A DNA stretch of 64,000 nt from Phaeacidiphilus oryzae TH49 (GCF_000744815.1 NZ_JQMQ01000005.1:2488055-2552054); one strand, 5' to 3'. Shown: positions 7,656-18,625, numbered from the stretch's first letter. A program made the numbers and translations. Notes: generated by a model from the sequence alone, not told the origin.

Positions 7656-9296
7656 TCAGCCGTCGCTGCGGCGGCGCTGGAGGACGAAGGTCTCCAGCGG
7701 GGCGATCGCCCCGTCCGGCTGGGCCACCGTGTAGTAGGTGACGTGCAGCCGAGTGGTGTCCCCCGGCCGCACCCCGGGGTCGAGGGTGAACGCGGCGAAG
7801 CCGTAGGAGTGGTCCGCGTCGCGGACGCCGACCCACGGGGCGTCCTCGTAGGTGAAGACCGACGGGCGCTTGCCGTTGGCGCCGACCGGGCCCACCGAGG
7901 TGATCACCTTCGCCTTGGCCGGGGAGAAGAGGGTCTGGTTGCTGGGCGCGTTGGTGCCGCCCCCGCCGAGGACCATGTGGACGGTGCCCTTGCCGGTGTC
8001 CATCACGTCGGTGGCGGTGGAGACCGGGTCGGGGGTGAGGGTCTCGCTGCCCCTGACCACGCCCCGCACCGGCAGCGAGCGCTCGTAGTGGTGCTCGTGG
8101 CCGCAGACCACCAGGTCCACCCCGTACCGGTCGAAGAGCGGGCCCCACTGCTGACGCACCCCCAGGTCCGCGCCGTTGAAGTCGGCGGAGGAGATCACCA
8201 CCTGGTGCATGCAGACGACCACCCAGTCGATCGAGCGGTCGGCCCGGGCCGCCTTCAGGTCGCGCTCCAGCCAGGCGCGCTGGGCGCCGCCGCTGTACCC
8301 GTGGACGTAGGAGTCGCCGGCGTCCTGGAGGGCCACGTCGTCGTTCTGCAGCACCACCACGTGGACCGGGCCGACGGTGAAGGAGTACCAGAGGCCGGCC
8401 AGCTCGGGGGCGGTCGAGCCGTTCCCCGGGAGGGCGAACCGGGCCTGGTAGCCGGCGTAGCCGATCGGGCCGTTGCCCTTCTCGTCCTCGTGGTTGCCGG
8501 CCGCCGGCATCCACGGGCGGAAGCGGGCCGAGCGGGAGTTGTTGGCGTGGAAGGCCTGCCAGGTGCGCAGCCGGTCGGCGTCCAGGTTGGCGTAGCAGAG
8601 GTCGCCGTTGAGGAGGTGGAAGAGCGGGTCCACCTGCTCGATCCCGGCCACGATGTCGGCCGAGGCGGGCGAGCCGATGGCGGTGTCGGTGGCGCTCCAG
8701 CCGCCGCTGCCGTTGGACTTCCAGGTGGTGTTGGGCACCGACTGGTCGCCGAAGCTGGTGAAGGTGAACGGCCGGCGGCCGGTCGGCGCGGTGCGGAAGG
8801 TGCCGGCGTCGGCCCGGCCGCCGTCGTGGAGCGCCGCATAGGTGTAGTAGGTGTCCGGGCTGAGCCCGGTCAGCCGGGCGTGGTGGAGGTGGACCGTGCG
8901 GCCGCTGGCGCCGTCCGTGTAGGTCACCGTCTCGGCGGCGACGGTACGGCCGAACCCGCCCTCCGCGGAGCCGTACCGCACCCTGGGCCGGCGGACCGGG
9001 CCGTCCGTCGACCAGGAGGCGGTCATCTCCCGGGCCGGGTCCTGGCCGAAGGTCAGATGGAGGCCCTCCACCGGCGGGGCGCCGAGCGCCTCCGGCCGGG
9101 TCAGCAGCAGCGGGCTCCGCGGCGCCGCCGCCTGTGCCGGGCCGGCGCCCGCGGCGACCGCCGCGGCCCCGCCGGCCCCCGCGACGAGCAGCCCGCCCGC
9201 CAGCCTCAGCGCGGACCGCCGGTCCGCGACCGACCCGTCCCCCGCGCCCTGCGCGCCCTTCGCGTCCTTCACGTCTTCGTCAGCCACGCCCGTCAC
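7656..9296 (-). CDS. Secreted purple acid phosphatase-like metallophosphoesterase
   Basis: 546 residues. The N-terminus has a twin-arginine signal (DRRSALRLAG followed by a hydrophobic Ala/Gly run), so export is probably folded and Tat-dependent. Residues of about 65-170 form the fibronectin-like domain of purple acid phosphatases. The catalytic domain shows the metal-ligand blocks in order: GDLCYANL, GNHEDE, CMHQ and CGHEHHYERS. The expected role is release of phosphate from extracellular esters. The start is uncertain: GTG 9296 has no clear ribosome-binding site, and a second GTG lies three codons later. No Pho-box could be identified in the 112 bases before the divergent ABC gene. Confidence 0.88.
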   Translation of the reverse strand: MTGVADEDVKDAKGAQGAGDGSVADRRSALRLAGGLLVAGAGGAAAVAAGAGPAQAAAPRSPLLLTRPEALGAPPVEGLHLTFGQDPAREMTASWSTDGPVRRPRVRYGSAEGGFGRTVAAETVTYTDGASGRTVHLHHARLTGLSPDTYYTYAALHDGGRADAGTFRTAPTGRRPFTFTSFGDQSVPNTTWKSNGSGGWSATDTAIGSPASADIVAGIEQVDPLFHLLNGDLCYANLDADRLRTWQAFHANNSRSARFRPWMPAAGNHEDEKGNGPIGYAGYQARFALPGNGSTAPELAGLWYSFTVGPVHVVVLQNDDVALQDAGDSYVHGYSGGAQRAWLERDLKAARADRSIDWVVVCMHQVVISSADFNGADLGVRQQWGPLFDRYGVDLVVCGHEHHYERSLPVRGVVRGSETLTPDPVSTATDVMDTGKGTVHMVLGGGGTNAPSNQTLFSPAKAKVITSVGPVGANGKRPSVFTYEDAPWVGVRDADHSYGFAAFTLDPGVRPGDTTRLHVTYYTVAQPDGAIAPLETFVLQRRRSDG

Positions 9297-9408
9297 GGTA
9301 GGAGCGCCGGTGTGAAGGCGGGTGAACTCCGGACGACGTCCGGTCGAACAGCTCCGCCCCGGGAAATTCTGTGGTGACTGTCAGACCCCGGTCGTACGCT
9401 CACCAACG

Positions 9409-11403
9409 ATGTCCTCTCTTACGCAGACGCCGCCGCCCGCAGGAGAACCGGCCTCAGAGGGGAGGGACGGGGGAGATGCCCAGAGCGAGGAAGGACGACC
9501 GGCCGCCGTAGTCGGCCACGGCCTCACGCCGGAGCAACGCCCGGGCACGGTAAGCGCGTTGCGCAGGCTCGCGCCGTACGCCCGGCCGGCCAGATCCCGG
9601 ATCCTCGGCTCCGGCACCGCCGCGCTCCTCGCCTCGGCCGCCGGACTGGTCGTCCCGCTGGTGCTGAAGCAGCTGATCGACGGGCCGATCGCGCACGCCG
9701 GCCGCGACTCCCTCCACGGGCTGCTGCTGCCCGCCCTGCTGGTGCTGGGCCTCGGGGTGGCGGAGGCCGCGTTGTTCGGCCTCCGCCGGCACCTGACCGC
9801 CCGCGCGCTGCCGCGGGTCGAGGCGACCATGCGGCAGGACCTCTACGCCAAGCTGCAGCGGCTGCCGGTCGCCTTCCACGACAAGTGGCCGTCCGGGCAG
9901 TTGCTCTCCCGGGCGATCAGCGACCTGGCGACGATCCGTCAGTTCCTCGCCTTCGGGCTGATCTTCCTCTTCGTGAACGGCACCACCTTCCTGATCGGGA
10001 TCGCCGTGCTGCTCGCGCTGGCCTGGCCGCTGGGCCTGGTCACCACCGCGTTCGCGATCCCGCTGGTGTGGCTGTCCGCGGTCTTCGAGACCAAGTACCG
10101 GGTGGCCACCCGGCGCTCCCAGGACCAGGTCGGCGATCTGGCCACCCTCACCGAGGAGTCGGTGCTCGGCATCCGCGTCCTGAAGGCCTTCGGCCGGCAC
10201 CGCACGATGGCCCGCCGGTTCCTCGCCCAGGCCGAGCGGCTGCGCCGGACGGAGCTGTGGAAGGTCCGGCTGATCGCCTCCATCTGGTGCGTGATCGTGG
10301 TGCTGCCGGAGACCGCGATCGGCGTCGCGCTGGCGATCGGCGTCGCCCAGGTCGCCCACGGTGCGCTCACCACCGGGACGCTGGTGGCGTACTTCTCCAC
10401 GGTGATGGCGCTGCGCTGGCCGGTGGAGTCGATCGGCTGGCTGATCGCCCAGGCGAACGACGCCGCCTCGGCGGCCACCCGCTACTTCGAGGTGCTGGAC
10501 GAACCCGAGCCGTTCAGCGAGGACGAGGCCTACCAGGAGACCGGCGGCGACGCCTCCACCGCCGGCGCCCGGCGGGGCGTCCTCGCCTTCCACGGCGTCG
10601 GCTTCCGCTACCCCGACGCCCCGCCGGACAGCGCGGACCTGCTGCGCGACGTCGACCTGGAGATCCGCCCCGGCGAGACGATGGCCCTGGTCGGCGCGAC
10701 CGGCTCCGGCAAGACCACGCTCACCTCGCTGATCCCGCGGCTCTACGACCCCACCCGGGGCCGGATCACCGTGCACGGCGCGGACGTCCGAGCGCTGCCG
10801 CCGACCCGGCTGCGCGAGCTGGTCTCGGTGGCCTTCGAGGACCCGGTTCTCTTCTCCGCCAGCGTCCGGGACAACGTCGCGATGGGCGCCGCCGACCCGG
10901 ACGAGAAGGCGGTCCGCAGAGCCCTGCGGATCGCCCAGGCGGACTTCGTGGACGAGCTGCCTGAGGGTCTGGACACCCAGGTCGGCGAGCAGGGGCTGAG
11001 CCTCTCCGGCGGGCAGCGGCAGCGGCTCGCGCTGGCCCGGGCGGTCGTCGGCGCCCCGGAGTTCCTGGTCCTCGACGACCCGTTGTCCGCGCTGGACGTC
11101 CATACCGAGGCGCTGGTCGAGGAGGCGCTGCGGCAGGTGCTGGCCACCACCACGGCGCTGGTGGTCGCCCACCGCCCGTCCACCGTGCAGCTGGCGGACC
11201 GGGTGGCACTGCTGGAGGACGGGCGGATCACCGCGGTCGGCACCCACACCGAGCTGCTGGCCTCCTCGGCGGCCTACCGCACCCTGATCACCACGCCGGA
11301 GTCCGGCCGCCCGTCCTCCCCCGACGCTCCCGACTCCCGCGACGCCCCCGGCTCCTCCGACGCCCCCGACCCCCTCACCTCCCTCGCCGACCAGGAGTCC
11401 TGA
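9409..11403 (+). CDS. ABC exporter half-transporter with degenerate ATPase site (subunit 1)
   Basis: 664 residues from ATG 9409: a six-helix membrane domain (about residues 60-360) and a nucleotide-binding domain. Walker A is GATGSGKTT, the signature is LSGGQRQR and the switch His is in VVAHRPST. The Walker B is [11 protein letters not shown]: Asp557 replaces the catalytic Glu normally found there. Together with the altered signature of the partner gene, this fits a heterodimeric exporter with one non-hydrolysing site, as in TM287/288-type transporters. There is no good ribosome-binding site before the ATG, and an upstream in-frame start at 9322 would add 29 unlike residues. The substrate is unknown; neighbours give no hint. 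It ends three bases before subunit 2. Confidence 0.9.
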   Translation: MSSLTQTPPPAGEPASEGRDGGDAQSEEGRPAAVVGHGLTPEQRPGTVSALRRLAPYARPARSRILGSGTAALLASAAGLVVPLVLKQLIDGPIAHAGRDSLHGLLLPALLVLGLGVAEAALFGLRRHLTARALPRVEATMRQDLYAKLQRLPVAFHDKWPSGQLLSRAISDLATIRQFLAFGLIFLFVNGTTFLIGIAVLLALAWPLGLVTTAFAIPLVWLSAVFETKYRVATRRSQDQVGDLATLTEESVLGIRVLKAFGRHRTMARRFLAQAERLRRTELWKVRLIASIWCVIVVLPETAIGVALAIGVAQVAHGALTTGTLVAYFSTVMALRWPVESIGWLIAQANDAASAATRYFEVLDEPEPFSEDEAYQETGGDASTAGARRGVLAFHGVGFRYPDAPPDSADLLRDVDLEIRPGETMALVGATGSGKTTLTSLIPRLYDPTRGRITVHGADVRALPPTRLRELVSVAFEDPVLFSASVRDNVAMGAADPDEKAVRRALRIAQADFVDELPEGLDTQVGEQGLSLSGGQRQRLALARAVVGAPEFLVLDDPLSALDVHTEALVEEALRQVLATTTALVVAHRPSTVQLADRVALLEDGRITAVGTHTELLASSAAYRTLITTPESGRPSSPDAPDSRDAPGSSDAPDPLTSLADQES

Positions 11404-11406
11404 CCG

Positions 11407-13245
11407 ATGTCGACCGCCGTCGCCACCGCGACCAACAAGGCCTGGGAGGACCAGGACGTCCCCAAGCGGCGCGGCCTCGCCGGGGCTCTGCTTCGCTCAC
11501 TGATCGGCCCGCACCGCCGGGCGGTGACCTGGGCGGTGGTCCTCGTCCTGATCGAGGAGGCCGCCGCGCTCGCCGGTCCGCTGCTGGTCTCGCTGGGCAT
11601 CGACTGGGCGCTGCCCGCGCTGATCCGGCACGGCGACTACCTGCCGCTGATCGCCACCGCCACCGCGTACGTCGCCTGCGGGGTCGGCAGCGGGCTGCTG
11701 AAGATGTCCTTCATGCGGCTCTCCGGCCGGGTCTCCCAGGACGTGATGATCGACCTGCGGGCCCGGATCTTCCGGCACGCCCAGCGGCTCAGCCTGGACT
11801 TCCACGAGCACTACACCTCCGGCCGGCTGATCTCCCGCTCCACCAGCGACCTGGACTCCCTGCAGACCCTGCTGGACATGGGCCTGGACGGCCTGGTCAC
11901 GGTGGTCCTGACGGTCGGTTACACGGCGGTCCTGCTGGTCTTCCTGGACTGGCGGCTCGGCCTGGTCACGCTGGCCTCCTTCCTTCCGCTGTGGTTCGCC
12001 ACCCGCTGGTTCCGCCGCTACACCCGGACCGTCTACCGGCGCAGCCGGGTCGCGGTGGCCCGGGTGATCGTCAAGTACGTGGAGACCATGAACGGCATCC
12101 GCGCCGTCCAGGCCTTCCGCCGCGAGCGGCCGAACGAGAGCGAGTTCAAGGAGCTCAACGAGGCCTACGCCAAGGCCAACTCGGACTCCATGGTGGCCTT
12201 CGCGGTCTACTCGCCGGCCGTCCGGCTGCTGGGCAACCTCACCGTCACCGGCATCCTGGTCTGGGGCGCCGTGCGGGTGGTCCACGGCTCGCTCGAGCTC
12301 GGCACGCTGACCGCGTTCGTGCTGTACATCCGGCGGCTGTACGACCCGCTGGACCATCTGGCGATGTTCCTCAACGCGTACCAGTCGGCCTCCGCCGCGC
12401 TGGAGAAGATCGCGGACCTGCTGGCCGAGGAGCCGACCGTGCCGGAGCCGGAGCGCCCGCTCTCGCTCCCGGCCCGCGCGGAGGGCTCGGCGCCCGGCCG
12501 CGAGCTCCTCTTCACCGACGTCTCCTTCTCCTACGACGCGGGCTCCCGCGAGACCCCCGTACTCCCCCGCTTCGACCTGCGGATCCCGGCCGGCCAGACG
12601 GTCGCGGTGGTGGGCGCGACGGGGGCCGGGAAGTCCACCCTGGCCAAGCTCCTCACCCGGTTCTACGACCCGGTCGAGGGCCGGGTCCTGCTGGACGGCG
12701 TCGACCTCCGCCGCCTGGAGACCGCCGAACTCCGCCGCGGGGTGGTGATGGTGACCCAGGAGTCCTTCCTCTTCTCCGGCACCATCGCGGACAACATCGC
12801 GGTCGGCCGGCCCGGCGCGACCCGCGAGGAGGTCGTCGCGGCGGCCGCGGCGATCGGCGCCCACGAGTTCGTCGAGGCCCTTCCGGAGGGGTACGACACG
12901 GACGTCCGCAAGCGCGGCGGCCGCATCTCGGCGGGCCAGCGCCAGCTGGTCTCCTTCGCCCGGGCGCTGCTCGCCGACCCTGCGGTGCTGGTCCTGGACG
13001 AGGCGACCTCCTCGCTGGACATCCCCGGGGAGCGCGCGGTCCAGTCCGCGATGCGCACGGTGCTGGCCGGCCGCACGGCGGTGATCATCGCCCACCGGCT
13101 CTCCACGGTGGAGATCGCGGACCGGGTGCTGGTGATGGCCGACGGCCGGATCATCGAGGACGGCACCCCGGCCGAGCTGATCTCGGACCGCGGCGGCCGG
13201 TTCGCCCGCCTCCATCGCGCCTGGCGGGAGAGCCTGGTGGCCTGA
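11407..13245 (+). CDS. ABC exporter half-transporter with catalytic ATPase site (subunit 2)
   Basis: 612 residues: membrane domain (about 30-325), then an ATPase domain with Walker [10 protein letters not shown], Walker [12 protein letters not shown] carrying the catalytic Glu532, and the switch His in IIAHRLST. Its signature reads ISAGQRQL instead of LSGGQ, and this is the signature that would face the Walker B of subunit 1 that lacks Glu. The pair therefore has one canonical site and one doubly degenerate site. AGGAG lies within the end of subunit 1, and only three bases separate the genes, so they are cotranscribed and translated together. The role is probably export of a lipid, peptide or drug; sequence alone does not say which. 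Confidence 0.92.
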   Translation: MSTAVATATNKAWEDQDVPKRRGLAGALLRSLIGPHRRAVTWAVVLVLIEEAAALAGPLLVSLGIDWALPALIRHGDYLPLIATATAYVACGVGSGLLKMSFMRLSGRVSQDVMIDLRARIFRHAQRLSLDFHEHYTSGRLISRSTSDLDSLQTLLDMGLDGLVTVVLTVGYTAVLLVFLDWRLGLVTLASFLPLWFATRWFRRYTRTVYRRSRVAVARVIVKYVETMNGIRAVQAFRRERPNESEFKELNEAYAKANSDSMVAFAVYSPAVRLLGNLTVTGILVWGAVRVVHGSLELGTLTAFVLYIRRLYDPLDHLAMFLNAYQSASAALEKIADLLAEEPTVPEPERPLSLPARAEGSAPGRELLFTDVSFSYDAGSRETPVLPRFDLRIPAGQTVAVVGATGAGKSTLAKLLTRFYDPVEGRVLLDGVDLRRLETAELRRGVVMVTQESFLFSGTIADNIAVGRPGATREEVVAAAAAIGAHEFVEALPEGYDTDVRKRGGRISAGQRQLVSFARALLADPAVLVLDEATSSLDIPGERAVQSAMRTVLAGRTAVIIAHRLSTVEIADRVLVMADGRIIEDGTPAELISDRGGRFARLHRAWRESLVA

Positions 13246-13333
13246 CCGGCCCGGCGGACCGGGCAGCGGCGGCCTCCGGGTGCGGTGTGGGGGGGAGGCC
13301 GCCGGTCGGCACCGTCTTGACCATGCACGTCTA

Positions 13334-13363
13334 CGTACATAGCCTGCGTACACATATATGTAC
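13334..13363. promoter_or_regulatory. Possible operator upstream of gudD
   Basis: An AT-rich island in GC-rich DNA lies 53 bases before the glucarate dehydratase start. It holds two direct CGTACAYA repeats (13334 and 13347) and a perfect ten-base palindrome ACATATATGT (13352-13361). GT-n-AC half-sites of this kind are typical of GntR-family repressors, which often control sugar-acid genes. This is inference; no GntR gene is in the window. Confidence 0.4.
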
Positions 13364-13415
13364 AGCGTGGTCTCCGCCCCTCCGTCCGCGCACCACCCCC
13401 GGAAAGGACCACCCC

Positions 13416-14759
13416 GTGGCCGGCACCGCCAAGCAGCCCACCGTCACCGAGTTCTCCGTCCATCCCGTCGCCGGGCACGACTCGATGCTGCTCAACCTCT
13501 CCGGTGCGCACGGGCCGTACTTCACCCGCAACATCGTGGTCGCCCGGGACTCCGAGGGCCGGACCGGCCTCGGCGAGGTCCCCGGCGGTGAGGCGATCAC
13601 CCGGACCCTGCGGGACGCCGAGCCGCTGATCATCGGCTCCCGCCTGGGCGACTACAAGCAGGTGCTCCGGCGGATCGGCGAGCGCTTCGGCGACCGGGAC
13701 GCCGGCGGCCGCGGCGCCCAGACCTTCGACCTCCGCACCACCGTGCACGCCGTCACCGCCGTCGAGTCCGCGCTGCTCGACCTCCTCGGGCAGCACCTGG
13801 AGGTGCCGGTGGCCGCGCTCCTCGGGGACGGCCAGCAGCGCGAGTCGGTCCGCGTCCTCGGCTACCTCTTCTACGTCGGCGACCCCGACCGGACCGATCT
13901 CCCCTACCTCCGCGAGCCGGCGGCGGCCGACCTCTGGCACCGGATCCGCCGCGAGAGGGCGCTCACCCCCGAGGCGGTGGTCCGTCTCGCCGAGGCCGCC
14001 GAACAGCGCTACGGCTTCCGCGACTTCAAGCTCAAGGGCGGGGTGCTGCCGGGCGCGGAGGAGGTCCGGGCCGTCCGGGCGCTCAAGGAGCGCTTCCCCG
14101 AGGCCCGGATCACCCTCGACCCGAACGGCGCCTGGTCGCTCGCCGAGGCGGTCGAGCTGTGCCGGCCGCTGCTCGGCGTCCTCGCCTACGCCGAGGACCC
14201 CTGCGGCGCCGAGGACGGCTACTCGGGCCGGGAGATCCTCGCCGAGTTCCGGCGGGCGACCGGGCTGCCGACCGCCACCAACATGATCGCCACCGACTGG
14301 CGCCAGCTGACCCACGCGCTGGCCCTGCAGTCCGTCAGCATCCCGCTCGCCGACCCGCACTTCTGGACCATGCAGGGCTCGGTCCGGGTCGCCCAGCTGT
14401 GCAACTCCCTCGGGCTGACCTGGGGTTGCCACTCCAACAACCACTTCGACGTCTCGCTGGCGATGATGGCCCACTGCGGGGCGGCCGTGCCGGGGGCGTA
14501 CAACGCCCTGGACACCCACTGGATCTGGCAGGAGGGCGCTGAGCGCCTGACCACGGCTCCGCCGGAGATCCGCGGCGGCGAGGTCGCCGTCCCCGCGGAC
14601 CGGCCGGGGCTGGGCCTCACCCTCGACGAGGAGCGGCTGGCCGAGGCGGAGGAGCTGTACCACGCGAAGGCGCTGGGCGCGCGGGACGACGCGGCGGCGA
14701 TGCGGTTCCTCGTCCCCGACTGGGAGTTCGACTCCAAGCGGCCCTGCCTGGTCCGCTGA
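13416..14759 (+). CDS. gudD: Glucarate dehydratase
   Basis: 447 residues, enolase superfamily; converts D-glucarate (and L-idarate) to 5-keto-4-deoxyglucarate. The full active site can be placed and its numbering coincides with E. coli GudD as I recall it: Lys207 in FKLKGG, metal ligands Asp235 (LDPNG), Glu260 (AEDPCG) and Asn289 (ATNMIATDW), and catalytic His339 in WGCHSNNH. The start is GTG 13416 with GGAAAGGA upstream. It stands alone: no transporter, kinase or aldolase for sugar acids lies nearby, so it probably works with unlinked genes or under its own regulator (see the operator-like sites upstream). Confidence 0.93.
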   Translation: MAGTAKQPTVTEFSVHPVAGHDSMLLNLSGAHGPYFTRNIVVARDSEGRTGLGEVPGGEAITRTLRDAEPLIIGSRLGDYKQVLRRIGERFGDRDAGGRGAQTFDLRTTVHAVTAVESALLDLLGQHLEVPVAALLGDGQQRESVRVLGYLFYVGDPDRTDLPYLREPAAADLWHRIRRERALTPEAVVRLAEAAEQRYGFRDFKLKGGVLPGAEEVRAVRALKERFPEARITLDPNGAWSLAEAVELCRPLLGVLAYAEDPCGAEDGYSGREILAEFRRATGLPTATNMIATDWRQLTHALALQSVSIPLADPHFWTMQGSVRVAQLCNSLGLTWGCHSNNHFDVSLAMMAHCGAAVPGAYNALDTHWIWQEGAERLTTAPPEIRGGEVAVPADRPGLGLTLDEERLAEAEELYHAKALGARDDAAAMRFLVPDWEFDSKRPCLVR

Positions 14760-14817
14760 CGGGCGGCGACCGACGGCACGTCGGCGTCTGCGGCGCCGTA
14801 GTCGGTTGCCCGGGCCG

Positions 14818-14870
14818 TTCCCCGCGCCCCTGACCTGCCCCTCCGGGGCGCGAATCAGGGGCGCGGCGAA
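14818..14870. repeat. Interspersed inverted repeat acting as bidirectional terminator (copy 1)
   Basis: Bases 14818-14833 and 14855-14870 are inverted copies with one mismatch, separated by 21 bases. They lie between convergent gudD and glgP. The arms are the same TTCCCCGCGCCCCT sequence found in the intergenic repeats at 40.7, 50.3 and 51.5 kb. Position and symmetry suggest transcription termination on both strands. Confidence 0.6.
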
Positions 14871-14946
14871 CTGCGCGGCCCGCCGTCCGCGGCCTCGCAG
14901 ACGCGCACGGACGGAGCGTTGCCGCCCGTGACGCGCCCACTATCCG

Positions 14947-17676
14947 CTACCGCAACACCCCCTCCGACATCCCCTCCGTCTCCGGCGGGAACGCCACAAG
15001 ACCCAGCTCCGCCGGCGACGCCAGCGCCGGATGCGAAGGGAGGATCCGGACGGTGTAGCCGAACGGCCCGGTCCGGTTCAGCTCCAGCGGGCCCTCGTAC
15101 AGGCAGCGCCCGTCCAGGTCCGGCCGCTCGGCCGCCGGCTTGAGCGAGACGACCGCGCCGTCCTTGATCCGGTCGGACTCGTCCACCCGCCCGGCGACCA
15201 CCTGCACGTCCACGTCCCCGGGCGTCAGCCCGGCGAGGCTGACCCGCACCCGCAGCGGCAGCGAACTCCCCAGCTCCGGCGAGTCCGAGCCGCCCGCCGA
15301 CTCCACATGGTCGACCCGCACCCCCGGCCAGGCCGCCCGCACCCGCGCCTTCCACGCGGCCAGCTCGCCCGCCCCGGCGTACCGCTCGGCGGCGAGCGCC
15401 CGCTGCGACCGCGCCGCCGGAGCGTACAGCCGGTCGACGTACTCGCGGACCATCCGGCCGGCCAGCACCTTGGGGCCGAGGGTGACCAGGGTGTGCCGGA
15501 CCATCTCGATCCAGCGCCCCGGCAGGCCGTCCGCTCCCCGGTCGTAGAACCGCCTGGCGACCTGGTCCTCGACCAGGTCGTAGAGCGCGGCCGCCTCCAG
15601 GTCGTCCCGCCGCTCGGGGTCGAGGCCGTCCTCGCCGCCCGCGGAGCCGACGTCGATGCCGTTGCCGCCGGCCCCGTCCGGGCCCAGCGCCCCGCCCAGG
15701 CCGGTGCCCTCGGCGGTCGGGATGGCCCAGCCGTTCTGGCCGTCGAACCACTCGTCCCACCAGCCGTCCAGCACCGAGAGGTTGAGGCAGCCGTTGAGCG
15801 CCGCCTTCATCCCCGAGGTGCCGCAGGCCTCCAGCGGGCGGAGGGGGTTGTTCAGCCAGACGTCGCACCCCGGGTAGAGCCGCGAGGCCATGTCCATGTC
15901 GTAGTCGGGGAGGAAGACGATGCGGTGCCGCAGCTCGGGATCGTCGGCGAACCGGACCATCTCCTGGATCAGCCGCTTCCCCCCGTCGTCCGCCGGATGC
16001 GCCTTCCCGGCGACGACGATCTGCACCGGCCGCTCGGGGTGGAGCAGCAGCTTCCGCAGCCGCGCCGGGTCCCGCAGCATCAGCGTCAGCCGCTTGTACG
16101 AGGGGACCCGGCGGGCGAAGCCGATGGTCAGCACCTCCGGGTCGAGCGCCGAGTCGATCCAGCCCAACTCGGCATCCCCGGCCCCCCGCTGGTGCCAGGA
16201 GACGCGGAGCCGCCGGCGGGCCTCCTCGACCAGCTGGGCCCGCAGCCGACCGCGCAGCCGCCAGACGTCCTCGTCGTGGATCCCCTCGATCTCCCGCCAG
16301 CTGCGCTCCCCGCCGACGACCATCGCCTCCTCGGCGCGCTCGGCGCCGATCTCGCGGGCGCCCAGCCGCACCACGGCCGGGTCGATCCAGGTCGGGGCGT
16401 GGACGCCGTTGGTGATGGAGGTGATCGGCACCTCCTCGGGGTCGAACCCGGGCCACAGTCCGCCGAACATCGCCCGGCTGACCTTCCCGTGGAGGGTGCT
16501 GACGCCGTTGGCGCGCTGGGCGAGCCGCAGGCCCATCGCGGCCATGTTGAAGAGCTCGGGGTCGCCGCCCTCCCAGGTCTCCTCGCCGAGGGCGAGCACC
16601 TCCTCCACCGGGACGCCCTCCAGCGCGGCGTCCCCGGAGAAGTGACGCCGCACCAGCTCCCGGTCGAACCGGTCGATGCCGGCCGGGACCGGGGTGTGGG
16701 TGGTGAACACGGTGCCGGCCCGGACCGCTTCCAGCGCGGCCCCGGTCTCCAGACCGCGGTCGGCGACCAGCTCCCGGATCCGCTCCACGCCGAGGAAGCC
16801 GGCGTGCCCCTCGTTGGTGTGGAAGACCTCGGGGGCCGGATGGCCGGTGAGCCTGCAGTACGCGCGGACCGCGCGGACCCCGCCGATGCCGAGGAGCATC
16901 TCCTGGAGCAGCCGGTGGCCGCTGCCGCCGCCGTACAGGCGGTCGGTGACGTCCCGTTCGGTGGCGGCGTTGGAGTCCACGTCGGAGTCGAGCAGCAGCA
17001 GCGGGACCCGCCCGACCTGGGCCCGCCACAGCTGGGCGGTGAGCCGGCTGCCGCCGGGCAGGGCGAGGGAGACCGTGCAGGGGCTGCCGTCCGGCTCCCG
17101 GACCAGGGAGACGGCGAGCTCGTCGGGGTCGAGGACGGGGTAGCGCTCCTGCTGCCAGCCGTCCCGGGAGAGGGACTGCCGGAAGTAGCCGTGCCGGTAG
17201 AGGAGGCCGACCCCGATCACCGGCACGCCGAGGTCGCTGGCGGATTTGAGGTGGTCCCCGGCGAGGATGCCGAGGCCGCCCGAGTACTGCGGCAGGGCCG
17301 CGGTGATCCCGAACTCGGGCGAGAAGTAGGCGATGGCGGACGGGAGCTCGGTGCCCTCCTGCTGGAGTCTGTCCTGCTGGGCGCGCTGGTACCAGCGCTC
17401 GCCGAGGAGGTAGTCCCGGAGGTCGTCGGCGGCGTCCTGGAGGCGCCGGAGGAACCGGCGGTCGGCGGCGAGGGCGAGCAGCCGCTGCGGCGGCACCTCG
17501 CCGAGCAGCCGCACCGGGTCCTCTCCGGTGGCGGACCAGACCTCCGGATCGACCGAGCGGAACAGCTCCCGGGTCTCGGGATGCCAGGACCAGCGCAGGT
17601 TGAGCGCCAACTCACCGAGCGCGTGCAGAGGTTCGGGCAGGACTGTGCGGACCGTGACACGACGGATAGCCTTCAC
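14947..17676 (-). CDS. glgP: Alpha-glucan (glycogen/maltodextrin) phosphorylase, GT35
   Basis: 909 residues. It releases glucose-1-phosphate from alpha-1,4-glucan ends using pyridoxal phosphate. The cofactor-lysine motif EACGTSGMKAALNG is present, and the N-terminal DUF3417-like region (NLRWSWHPETRELF, residues about 22-35) marks the actinobacterial GlgP subtype rather than the E. coli MalP type. A Gly/Asp-rich insertion of about 30 residues lies shortly after the lysine motif. The start is GTG 17676, where the conserved N-terminus begins; another GTG lies seven codons later. The gene is divergent from the glgE operon, across a long intergenic region, as in S. coelicolor (SCO5444/SCO5443). 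Confidence 0.93.
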   Translation of the reverse strand: MKAIRRVTVRTVLPEPLHALGELALNLRWSWHPETRELFRSVDPEVWSATGEDPVRLLGEVPPQRLLALAADRRFLRRLQDAADDLRDYLLGERWYQRAQQDRLQQEGTELPSAIAYFSPEFGITAALPQYSGGLGILAGDHLKSASDLGVPVIGVGLLYRHGYFRQSLSRDGWQQERYPVLDPDELAVSLVREPDGSPCTVSLALPGGSRLTAQLWRAQVGRVPLLLLDSDVDSNAATERDVTDRLYGGGSGHRLLQEMLLGIGGVRAVRAYCRLTGHPAPEVFHTNEGHAGFLGVERIRELVADRGLETGAALEAVRAGTVFTTHTPVPAGIDRFDRELVRRHFSGDAALEGVPVEEVLALGEETWEGGDPELFNMAAMGLRLAQRANGVSTLHGKVSRAMFGGLWPGFDPEEVPITSITNGVHAPTWIDPAVVRLGAREIGAERAEEAMVVGGERSWREIEGIHDEDVWRLRGRLRAQLVEEARRRLRVSWHQRGAGDAELGWIDSALDPEVLTIGFARRVPSYKRLTLMLRDPARLRKLLLHPERPVQIVVAGKAHPADDGGKRLIQEMVRFADDPELRHRIVFLPDYDMDMASRLYPGCDVWLNNPLRPLEACGTSGMKAALNGCLNLSVLDGWWDEWFDGQNGWAIPTAEGTGLGGALGPDGAGGNGIDVGSAGGEDGLDPERRDDLEAAALYDLVEDQVARRFYDRGADGLPGRWIEMVRHTLVTLGPKVLAGRMVREYVDRLYAPAARSQRALAAERYAGAGELAAWKARVRAAWPGVRVDHVESAGGSDSPELGSSLPLRVRVSLAGLTPGDVDVQVVAGRVDESDRIKDGAVVSLKPAAERPDLDGRCLYEGPLELNRTGPFGYTVRILPSHPALASPAELGLVAFPPETEGMSEGVLR

Positions 17677-18240
17677 CCGCCCGAAGATAGCCGTGCCGGG
17701 CGGGGGCGGGTCGAGAGTGCCCCGCCGGACGGGGCCCACACCTACACATCCGGCGGAGCCCGCTACCCGCCCATGGGGTGCGCGGGGGCGTACGCCGGGG
17801 CGCATTGACTCCGGGCACGCGACCCGAGACGGTGGAGGAAACCTGCTGCGCGGGTCACCGCGCGGTGCGAGGATCAGGAACCGCGGGATCTGTCGCACCG
17901 TCGGATCCCCGTACGCCCGTCCGGCCTCGACTGAGCGCAGGACACACCCCGCGTGTCCCCGGACCCGGTCCTCTCGTTTGGCAGTTCGGACGCGCCGAGC
18001 CCGGCCCACCCGCCCGGGGTCGGCCCGGTCCGGCCGCGTCCGCGGGCGGCCGGTCGCCGCCAGGGCATGCCGGGACTCCGGGCGTGCGGGCGTACGGGCG
18101 TGGGAAGGCTCTCGCAGTAGTCGTGGAGGGACCCTTCCGTACCCCCGTCCGACGTACCCGTCCCCCGGCACTTTCCCGTGCGGCCCGACACGCGGGCCGT
18201 GCGGCGGAGTCCGCCGCCGATCCCGGGCAGGAGAGCGGCC

Positions 18241-18387
18241 ATGCAGCGACACCCCCATCAGCGGCCCGCCCATGAGCAGCGCCCGGCGGGCGCCGAGGCC
18301 GGACCGGAGGAGCCGGCCGGCGGGCCGGACGCCCCGACCGGGAGCCGGCCCGTGCCGCCGAAGTCCCCCGTTCGGAGGCTCCGGTGA
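18241..18387 (+). CDS. Possible short upstream reading frame before glgE (48 codons)
   Basis: ATG 18241 is preceded by AGGAGAG with a five-base gap, one of the better ribosome-binding sites in the region. The frame runs 48 codons to TGA 18385-18387 with mostly G or C in third positions. The predicted peptide is Pro/Arg/Gly-rich and resembles nothing I know. Its stop overlaps a GTG that opens the frame leading into glgE. It could be a leader peptide controlling the operon or an accidental open frame in GC-rich DNA. Reading-frame bias is the only positive evidence besides the ribosome-binding site. Confidence 0.3.
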   Translation: MQRHPHQRPAHEQRPAGAEAGPEEPAGGPDAPTGSRPVPPKSPVRRLR

Positions 18388-18625
18388 CGCTCGGTGACGG
18401 TTCGAAGGGCGGAAACGGACGATCGGCGCCAGGGTGTGAGGTAGCTGAAAGACCGGAGCCACCGGACGCGCCGTCGGCCGCACCCAGACCGAAGGCCGCC
18501 GGGGCGTCCGAGGAGCCCGCACGAACGGCGCGATCCGCGCGACCCGTGCGGCGGAAGCCCGCCCAGCCCCGGACCGGGGCCGGCGCGCGCTCCCGAAGCC
18601 AGTCCCCGACCGGGAGTTCAGCGAG

